From: Oscillospiraceae bacterium
Lineage (GTDB): Bacteria > Bacillota > Clostridia > Oscillospirales > UBA929
Assembly: GCA_031258665.1 (NCBI GenBank)
Contig: JAIRML010000102.1
Span: 1-10,251 of the forward strand
DNA length: 10,251 bases
Direction: 5' to 3'
The position numbers and the translations under genes are program-made. Below, piece after piece: positions 5,043-10,251 of this stretch (positions are counted from its first letter, which is position 1; each line of letters begins with the position of its first letter). The notes beneath the pieces were generated by a model. It saw nothing but the letters and a program-made list of their open reading frames with translations, was not told the origin of the DNA and did no database searches.

Positions 5043-6677
5043 TTAATACATGTCCATACCGCCGCCCATGCCGCCGGGGGCGGGGGCGGGGGGCAGGGGT
5101 TCCTTCTTGTCGGCCACCAGGCTCTCGGTGGTGAGCACCATGGCCGCGATAGAGGCCGCATTCTCCAGCGCCGAGCGCGTGACCTTTGTGGGGTCGACGA
5201 TGCCGAAGCTCACCATGTCGCCGTAGCTCTCGTCAAACACGTTGAACCCCCAGCCGACTTTGCCGCTCTCGCGGATCTTCTCGAGCACCACCGAGCCCTC
5301 CAGCCCGGCGTTGATCGCGATCTGCCGCAGAGGCTCCGCCAGGGCGCGCGCCACGATCTCCACGCCGGTCTTCTCGTCGCCCTGCGCGCCGGCCAGCAGC
5401 TTCTCCACGGCCGGGACAGCGTTGACAAAGATCGTGCCGCCGCCGGCCACGATGCCCTCCTCCACCGCCGCGCGGGTGGCGTTCAGCGCGTCTTCGATGC
5501 GCAGTTTCTTTTCCTTCATCTCGACCTCGGTGGCCGCGCCCACTTTCAGGACGGCCACGCCGCCCGACAGTTTGGCAAGGCGCTCCTGGAGCTTCTCGCG
5601 GTCGAAGTCGGAGGTGGTGAGATCGATCTGCGTCTTGATCTGGGCAATGCGGTTTTGGATCTCCTGCTGGGCGCCCGCGCCGCCCACGATGATGGTGTTC
5701 TCCTTTTGCACCTTGACCTGGCGGGCCTGGCCCAGCTGGTCGATCGTCGTCTCCTTCAGGTCGAGGCCCAGCTCATCGGAGATGACCTCGCCGCCGGTCA
5801 GGATCGCGATGTCGCGCAGCATGTCTTTGCGGCGGTCGCCGAAACCCGGGGCCTTGACGCAGACGCTGGTGAACACGCCGCGCAGCTTGTTGACGAGCAG
5901 GGTGGCCATGGCCTCGCCCTCCACGTCCTCCGCCACGACGACGAGTTTGCGGCCCACTTTCATGACCTGCTCGAGGAGCGGCAGGATATCCTGCACGTTG
6001 GAGATCTTCTTGTCGGTGATCAGGATGAGCGCGTCGTCGATGACGGCCTCCATCTTTTCAGTGTCCGTCACCATGTAGTGCGAGATATAACCGCGGTCAA
6101 ACTGCATGCCCTCGACCACTTCGGAGGATGTCTCGGATGTCTTGGACTCCTCCACTGTGATGACGCCGTCGGAGCCGACTTTTTCCATCGCCTCGGAGAT
6201 CAGCCGCCCGATGGACTCGTCGCCGGAGGAGATCGTGCCCACGCGGGCGATGTCCTCGCTGCCGCCCACCTTGTGGGAGTAGCTCAGGATGGACGCCACC
6301 GCCGCCTCGACCGCGCGGGAGATGCCGCGCTTCATGATCATCGGGTTTGCGCCGGCCGCCACGTTTTTCATGCCCTCACGGATCAGCGCCTGCGCGAGCA
6401 ATGTGGCCGTCGTAGTCCCGTCGCCGGCCACGTCGTTTGTCTTGGTGGCCACTTCCTTCACGAGCTGGGCGCCCATGTTTTCAAACGCGTTGTCCAGTTC
6501 GATCTCCTTCGCGATGGTCACGCCGTCGTTTGTGATGAGCGGCGCGCCAAACTTCTTGTCGAGCACCACATTGCGGCCCTTGGGGCCCAAGGTGATCTTC
6601 ACCGTGTCGGCCAACTGGTTGACTCCGCGCTCCAGCGCGTGGCGCGCTTCTTCGCCATACAGAATTTCTTTTGCCAT
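5043..6677 (-). CDS. groEL: Chaperonin GroEL (Hsp60)
   Basis: 544 residues, the normal length. GroEL forms two stacked seven-membered rings in the cytoplasm that enclose unfolded proteins and refold them with ATP, capped by GroES. Visible hallmarks are the N-terminal MAKEI, the ATP-site block TLGPKGRNVVL near residues 27-37, AGDGTTTATLLAQ with the catalytic aspartate in DGTTT near residue 86, the family signature AAVEEGIVAGGG near residue 405, and a Gly/Met-rich tail ending GGMGGGMDMY. The ATG at 6677 is chosen over further upstream codons because it gives the standard N-terminus and has AAGGAGG at 6690-6696. It follows groES by 40 nt and precedes a strong terminator. The large open frame on the opposite strand (5007-6698) is a shadow. 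Confidence 0.98.
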   Translation of the reverse strand: MAKEILYGEEARHALERGVNQLADTVKITLGPKGRNVVLDKKFGAPLITNDGVTIAKEIELDNAFENMGAQLVKEVATKTNDVAGDGTTTATLLAQALIREGMKNVAAGANPMIMKRGISRAVEAAVASILSYSHKVGGSEDIARVGTISSGDESIGRLISEAMEKVGSDGVITVEESKTSETSSEVVEGMQFDRGYISHYMVTDTEKMEAVIDDALILITDKKISNVQDILPLLEQVMKVGRKLVVVAEDVEGEAMATLLVNKLRGVFTSVCVKAPGFGDRRKDMLRDIAILTGGEVISDELGLDLKETTIDQLGQARQVKVQKENTIIVGGAGAQQEIQNRIAQIKTQIDLTTSDFDREKLQERLAKLSGGVAVLKVGAATEVEMKEKKLRIEDALNATRAAVEEGIVAGGGTIFVNAVPAVEKLLAGAQGDEKTGVEIVARALAEPLRQIAINAGLEGSVVLEKIRESGKVGWGFNVFDESYGDMVSFGIVDPTKVTRSALENAASIAAMVLTTESLVADKKEPLPPAPAPGGMGGGMDMY

Positions 6678-6717
6678 AGTCCCGTTGATCCTCCTTAAAC
6701 TTTGTTGTCTCTCGGCG

Positions 6718-7002
6718 TTACTCGACAATGGCCAGAATGTCGCTCTGGCGCACGATGATCCGCTCCTCGCCGTCGATCTTGATCTCGGTGCCGGAGTACT
6801 TGCTGGTGATGACCTTCTCGCCCGCCTTGACATGCATGACGATGTCCTTGCCGTCCACGTTGCCGCCCGGACCCACGGCGAGCACCTCCGCCACCTGCGG
6901 CTTTTCCTTGGCCGTGCCGGCCAGGATGATCCCGCTCTTGGTGGTCTCCTCCGATTCCAGCATCTTCAGAACGACTCTGTCGGCCAGAGGCTTCAGCTTC
7001 AT
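6718..7002 (-). CDS. groES: Co-chaperonin GroES (Hsp10)
   Basis: 94 residues, the normal length. GroES forms a heptameric lid on the GroEL ring. The start MKLKPLADRVVLKMLESEE, the mobile loop EETTKSGIILAG (residues about 18-29) that docks on GroEL, and the roof-strand block AVGPGG are all present. The ATG at 7002 has GGGAGGA at 7011-7017 (8-nt gap), which excludes the longer frame reaching 7041. It is the first gene after the CIRCE operator and shares the transcript with groEL. Confidence 0.98.
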   Translation of the reverse strand: MKLKPLADRVVLKMLESEETTKSGIILAGTAKEKPQVAEVLAVGPGGNVDGKDIVMHVKAGEKVITSKYSGTEIKIDGEERIIVRQSDILAIVE

Positions 7003-7060
7003 AGTCTCAGTCCTCCCGATTCGTGATGGGGCGCCTCTCACAACGCCGCGCCCGGCACAG

Positions 7061-7079
7061 CGCCGGTCTCTCTCCGGCG
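7061..7079 (-). promoter_or_regulatory. Short hairpin in the groESL leader
   Basis: CGCCGG (7061-7066) and CCGGCG (7074-7079) form a perfect 6-bp GC stem around a 7-nt loop between CIRCE and the groES ribosome binding site. It has no T-run. It may protect the 5' end of the message or may have no role. Confidence 0.35.
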
Positions 7080-7109
7080 GACGCTACGAGGGACCCGATT
7101 TGGATGTCG

Positions 7110-7136
7110 TTAGCACTCGACAGCGTCAAGTGCTAA
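7110..7136. promoter_or_regulatory. CIRCE operator (HrcA binding site)
   Basis: TTAGCACTC (7110-7118), a 9-bp spacer, then AAGTGCTAA (7128-7136). The consensus is TTAGCACTC-N9-GAGTGCTAA, so one base of one arm differs (A for G next to the spacer). It lies directly after the predicted transcription start of groESL. By established knowledge HrcA represses the operon here until heat stress titrates or inactivates it. Confidence 0.96.
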
Positions 7137-7146
7137 ACTACTACCT

Positions 7147-7175
7147 ATCATATCGACTCAGTTTTGATTATGCAA
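7147..7175 (-). promoter_or_regulatory. groESL promoter
   Basis: On the minus strand TATGAT (7152-7147, 5/6 match) is preceded at 17 bp by TTGCAT (7175-7170, weak match). Transcription would start near 7140, placing CIRCE at the very start of the transcript, the usual arrangement in Bacillota. Confidence 0.65.
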
Positions 7176-7336
7176 TCCTTGGCGGCGCGAAAAAATCGCC
7201 GTTTTCTTGCAATGCATCAATTTATATTTGATTATCTCGTTTTTACTTTTAACATCTCTTCTTTACTCTTGTTTTCTTATATTTTAAAAAATCAGGCCCC
7301 CGCGCGCCTCCCGATACGCGCCGGCGCAAAAAGGAT

Positions 7337-7366
7337 TTGCATTTCACCCGGACAAGGTGATATACT
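7337..7366 (+). promoter_or_regulatory. metG promoter with overlapping palindrome
   Basis: TTGCAT (7337-7342), an 18-bp spacer and TATACT (7361-7366), with TG one base before the -10 (extended -10). The spacer carries ATTTCACC (7341-7348) and GGTGATAT (7356-7363), inverted arms matching at 7 of 8 positions, 7 bp apart, which could bind a dimeric regulator. The A+T-rich stretch 7176-7336 between this promoter and that of groESL shows no gene. Confidence 0.55.
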
Positions 7367-7547
7367 GGTACCCAGCCATACCGTTTGGGCGCCGCCGGGC
7401 GCCAGCGCACGCGGTTTTGGCGCTGTCACGTTTAAAAAACAAGCGGCTCTGGCGCAAAAATGGAAAAAACAGGTGTTTTTCTCCCTTGCCTCTCCTCGTC
7501 GGCACGGGTTTGTTTTTGTGCCCGGCCGGGGTTGGGAGGAAACCGCC
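7367..7547 (+). other. metG 5' leader without recognised riboswitch
   Basis: About 175 nt of untranslated leader. A weak stem CAGCGC/GCGCTG (7403-7408 and 7420-7425) and a GGCAC/GTGCC pairing near 7500-7525 can be drawn. I looked for a T-box (AGGGTGG-type antiterminator motif) and for SAM-riboswitch features and found neither. The frame is open here only by chance. Confidence 0.4.
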
Positions 7548-9455
7548 ATGCGCGCGCGCCCCTATTACATTACGACCGCCATCGCGTACACGTCGCGGGT
7601 CCCGCACATCGGGAACACCTACGAGGCTGTGTTCACAGACGCCATCGCGCGGTACAAGCGAATGCGCGGCTACGACGTGTACTTCCTCACCGGCACGGAC
7701 GAACACGGGCAGAAAATCCAAAAACAGGCGGAGGCCGACGGCCGTACGCCGCAGGCGCATGTCGACCACATCGCGGCCGAGGTGCGCCGCATCTGGGATC
7801 TGATGGACGTGAGCTACGACCAGTTCATCCGGACGACGGACCCGGCGCACAAGCGGGTCGTGCAGAAAGAATTCAAGCGCCTCTACGAACAGGGCGATAT
7901 CTATAAGGGGGCGTACGAGGGCCTCTATTGCCTCTCCTGTGAGGCCTTTTACACCGAGACGCAGGTTTCGGACGCCAAGGGCGTCTGCCCGCAGTGCGCC
8001 GCCGCCGTCGAGCCGGCCTCCGAGGAGGCATATTTTTTCCGGCTGTCCAAATACGCCGACCGGCTGCGGGCGCACATCGACGCCCACCCCATGTTCATCC
8101 AGCCGGAGTCGCGCAAAAACGAGATGATCAAAAATTTTCTGGACCCGGGGCTGCAAGATCTGTGCGTGTCGCGCACCTCCTTCACCTGGGGCATCCCGGT
8201 GGATTTTGACCCGGGGCACATCGTCTACGTGTGGATCGACGCGCTGTCGAACTACATCACGGCACTGGGCTACGACCCGGACGGATCGTCCGAGACCTTT
8301 TTAAAGTACTGGCCGGCCGATGTACATGTCATCGGCAAGGACATTTTGCGTTTTCACACGATCTACTGGCCCATCTTGCTGATGGCACTGGACTTGCCGC
8401 TGCCCCGGCAGGTGTTTGGCCATCCGTGGCTGCTCTCCGGCGTTGACAAGATGTCAAAGTCCCTCGGCAACGTGATCTACGCCGAGGACCTTGTGAAAGA
8501 ATTCGGCGTGGACGCGGTGCGTTACTATCTGCTGCGGGAGATGCCCTTCGCCGCCGACGGCGTGCTGACCCGCACCCAGCTCGTCGCGCGCATCAACGCC
8601 GACCTCGCGAACGACCTCGGCAATCTGCTCTCCCGCACGGTGGCGATGATCGAAAAATATTTTGGCGGCCGCCTGCCGGAGGGGCGCGCGGGCGCGCCGC
8701 TGGACGACGAGGTCCTGGCGCTGGCCGAAAACATCACGCGGCGCTACCGCGCGGCGATGGACGCCCTCCAGACCGCCGCGGCGCTCACCGAGCTGTGGCG
8801 CCTCATTGGGCGGGCCAACAAATACATCGACGAGACGGAGCCCTGGGTGCTGGGCCGCCGCGAGGAGGACCGGCCCCGTCTGGCCGCCGTGCTGCACACG
8901 CTGCGCACCGTACTGCTGACGCTCGCGCCCTCCCTCGACCCCATCATGCCCCGGAGCGCGCGCGCGCTCCGGGCGCAGATCGGCGCCGAGACCGGCGTTG
9001 TCCAAAAAGGGCCGGCTCTCTTCCCCCGCCTCCGGCCCGACGAGCCGCCCGCGGAGGCCGCCGGGCCCGCACCCGCGCCGGCCCACACAGAGGACCCAAA
9101 AAATCCCCCGCCCCCGCCTGGGGAGATCACGATCGACGAATTTGCCCGCACAGACATCCGGGTCGCCCTTGTGACGGCCTGTGAGCCGGTGCCGAAGTCC
9201 GACAAACTGCTCCGTCTCACGCTGGACACAGGCGCCCTCGACGGCGGGCAGCCGCGGCAGGTCGTGAGCGGCATCGCGCGGTGGTACGCCCCCGCCGACC
9301 TGGTCGGCCGCCGCGTACTGCTGGTGGCCAACCTAAAGCCCGTCAAACTGCGCGGCGTCCTCAGCCAGGGCATGATTCTCTGCGGAGAAAACGACGACGA
9401 AGTGTTTGTACTGTCCGCGCCCGACGGCCTGGCCCCCGGCGCCAAAGTGCGCTGA
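7548..9455 (+). CDS. metG: Methionyl-tRNA synthetase with C-terminal tRNA-binding domain
   Basis: 635 residues. The enzyme attaches methionine to elongator and initiator tRNA(Met) using ATP in the cytoplasm. It is class I: the HIGH motif reads PHIGN (residues 19-23) and the KMSKS motif is intact at 301-305. Between them are GTDEHGQK and a zinc knuckle with C128-x2-C131 and C147-x2-C150. An anticodon-binding helical domain follows (about 355-490). A Pro/Ala-rich linker of some 35 residues leads to a Trbp111-like OB-fold domain (527-635, ITIDEFARTDIRV to the C-terminus), which aids tRNA capture and dimer formation. The ATG at 7548 has GGGAGGA at 7534-7540 (7-nt gap) and gives the standard N-terminus; the frame opens from 7164 but that part is not protein-like. 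It is divergent from groESL. Confidence 0.97.
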   Translation: MRARPYYITTAIAYTSRVPHIGNTYEAVFTDAIARYKRMRGYDVYFLTGTDEHGQKIQKQAEADGRTPQAHVDHIAAEVRRIWDLMDVSYDQFIRTTDPAHKRVVQKEFKRLYEQGDIYKGAYEGLYCLSCEAFYTETQVSDAKGVCPQCAAAVEPASEEAYFFRLSKYADRLRAHIDAHPMFIQPESRKNEMIKNFLDPGLQDLCVSRTSFTWGIPVDFDPGHIVYVWIDALSNYITALGYDPDGSSETFLKYWPADVHVIGKDILRFHTIYWPILLMALDLPLPRQVFGHPWLLSGVDKMSKSLGNVIYAEDLVKEFGVDAVRYYLLREMPFAADGVLTRTQLVARINADLANDLGNLLSRTVAMIEKYFGGRLPEGRAGAPLDDEVLALAENITRRYRAAMDALQTAAALTELWRLIGRANKYIDETEPWVLGRREEDRPRLAAVLHTLRTVLLTLAPSLDPIMPRSARALRAQIGAETGVVQKGPALFPRLRPDEPPAEAAGPAPAPAHTEDPKNPPPPPGEITIDEFARTDIRVALVTACEPVPKSDKLLRLTLDTGALDGGQPRQVVSGIARWYAPADLVGRRVLLVANLKPVKLRGVLSQGMILCGENDDEVFVLSAPDGLAPGAKVR

Positions 9456-9462
9456 CCGCCGG

Positions 9463-9568
9463 AAATTTGATTTTACTGCAAAAATATATTGTGTCATTAC
9501 CAAAGCAATGACACAATATTCAGTATATCCAATTCGTTCCTCAGCTTTTTTGCAGTGGAATCAATTTT
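9463..9568 (+). repeat. Nested inverted repeat between metG and the glycosidase gene
   Basis: Inner hairpin: ATATTGTGTCATT (9486-9498) and AATGACACAATAT (9507-9519), a perfect 13-bp stem with an 8-nt loop. Outer arms: 9463-9484 pairs with 9547-9568 over 22 positions with one mismatch and two T/G positions. Those two are U-G pairs in plus-strand RNA but A-C mismatches on the other strand, which argues for a structure made in the plus-strand transcript. No T-run follows, so it is not a simple terminator. It ends 12 nt before the next ribosome binding site. It could be a leader element, a processing site or a small MITE-like repeat; no target duplication was seen. Confidence 0.65.
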
Positions 9569-9594
9569 ATAAGGGCGACCAAAGGAGGTTTTTC

Positions 9595-10251
9595 GTGTCT
9601 TCTCTGCCTTTCTATGACGCCCGTGACAGGGCCTACAAAGACCCCTTCGGCGCGGTGACCGCCGGGACAGACGTCTCCCTCTCCATCCGCGTACCCCGCG
9701 CGCAGGCCGTTTCCCACGCGTTCCTGTGCGTCTCTTTTGAGTTCGACCGGGAAAAAACAGAGGTCCGGATGGACTGGTGCGGGCTCGACAGAGACGAGGA
9801 CATCTACCGCGTCGCGCTGCGGACCGAGGGGCGGCTGGGCCCCGTGTGGTACCACTTTCGCGTGGAGCGCTTCGACCGCCCCGACCTCTACATCGGCGCG
9901 AACCCTGAGGCAATGGACGGCAAAGGCGTATCCTCAGAGGAGATTTTGCCCCCGTTTCAACTCACTGTATATGAAGAAACCCTCTCTGTGCCCGACTGGT
10001 ACGGGCGCGGGATCACCTACCACATCTTCCCCGACCGTTTCCGCCGCACCGCCGTCCCCGACCCCGACGGGCTTGTGGGCCAGCGCACGGTGCACGAGAA
10101 CTGGGACGACACGCCGGATTTCAGACCCGATGCGCACGGCGAGATCCACAACCGGGATTTCTTCGGCGGCTCGCTGGCGGGCGTGCGGGAGAAACTTCCC
10201 TACCTTGCCTCCCTCGGCGTCACGACGCTGTATTTCAGCCCGATCTTTGAG
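9595..10251 (+). CDS. GH13 alpha-glucan hydrolase (neopullulanase/cyclomaltodextrinase-like), partial
   Basis: The first 219 residues are present and the gene continues past the right edge. The GTG at 9595 has a strong AAAGGAGG (9581-9588, 6-nt gap). Residues 1 to about 125 form a beta-rich N-terminal domain (SLSIRVPRA, VWYHFRVERF) like the CBM34-type domain of neopullulanase-group enzymes. The GH13 barrel begins at GITYHIFPDRF (139-149), then FFGGSLAGV (189-197) and REKLPYLASLGVTTLYFSPI, the conserved 'GGdL.Gi..kL.YL..LGv..iYl.PiF' block. The catalytic Asp/Glu/Asp lie further on and are not visible. No signal peptide is seen, so the enzyme is probably intracellular and acts on imported maltodextrins. 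The exact specificity cannot be set from this part. Confidence 0.9.
   Translation, partial: MSSLPFYDARDRAYKDPFGAVTAGTDVSLSIRVPRAQAVSHAFLCVSFEFDREKTEVRMDWCGLDRDEDIYRVALRTEGRLGPVWYHFRVERFDRPDLYIGANPEAMDGKGVSSEEILPPFQLTVYEETLSVPDWYGRGITYHIFPDRFRRTAVPDPDGLVGQRTVHENWDDTPDFRPDAHGEIHNRDFFGGSLAGVREKLPYLASLGVTTLYFSPIFE

Noticed and set aside
5007..6698. 563-codon open frame opposite groEL
   Set aside because: Antisense shadow caused by GC-rich codon use; the product is His/Leu/Asp-rich without recognisable domains, and groEL on the other strand is certain.
7164..7547. N-terminal extension of metG by 128 codons
   Set aside because: The region holds the promoter and leader, and the translation is not protein-like; the ATG at 7548 has a strong ribosome binding site and begins the canonical MetRS N-terminus.
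7373..7547. T-box or SAM riboswitch upstream of metG
   Set aside because: No AGGGTGG-type T-box motif, no specifier-loop layout and no SAM-riboswitch core were found.
7344..8219. 291-codon open frame on the minus strand under metG
   Set aside because: Shadow of metG; it has no ribosome binding site or domain and covers the metG promoter and coding region.
9497..9913. Minus-strand frames opposite the glycosidase gene
   Set aside because: Arg/Gly-rich shadows; the plus-strand frame has a strong ribosome binding site and clear GH13 motifs.

Overview
The window looks like chromosomal DNA from a low-to-mid-abundance type of Gram-positive bacterium in the Bacillota, probably a fairly GC-rich member of the Clostridia. 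The reasons are strong GGAGG-type ribosome binding sites, sigma-A promoters of textbook form, a groESL operon under a CIRCE operator (HrcA control), and a methionyl-tRNA synthetase with a C-terminal Trbp111-like tRNA-binding domain. The exact genus cannot be told from this sequence. Most of the window is GC-rich, but about 4200-4960 is clearly richer in A+T.

Left part (1-4870, all minus strand). At the left edge a partial gene starts behind a perfect TTGACA-17-TATAAT promoter; its visible part resembles the C-terminal end of Panacea (DUF4065/SocA-like) proteins. The rest is one transport locus, read right to left. A near-consensus promoter with a 17-bp tandem repeat just upstream drives a leader of about 215 nt, then a small secreted protein of 131 residues. 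After a 118-nt gap with a perfect 9-bp hairpin come four tightly overlapping genes: a six-helix permease, a fused permease-ATPase, a membrane-anchored extracytoplasmic protein, and a third six-helix membrane protein. The ATPase has the FSMGM signature and glutamate-for-Q-loop exchange seen in BcrA/LanF-type self-protection transporters. A secreted product plus its own exporter or immunity transporter is the simplest reading, but I do not recognise a described system. This is the best candidate for something new here.

Middle part (4986-7175, minus strand). groES and groEL form a standard heat-shock operon: promoter, CIRCE, short leader, groES, 40-nt gap, groEL and a 17-bp-stem terminator.

Right part (7337-10251, plus strand). 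metG is divergent from groESL, with its own promoter that carries an operator-like palindrome. It is followed by a 139-nt gap filled by a nested inverted repeat that folds best as plus-strand RNA, then by the first 219 residues of a GH13 alpha-glucan hydrolase that runs off the window.

No tRNA, rRNA, CRISPR array, insertion sequence or phage gene was seen.
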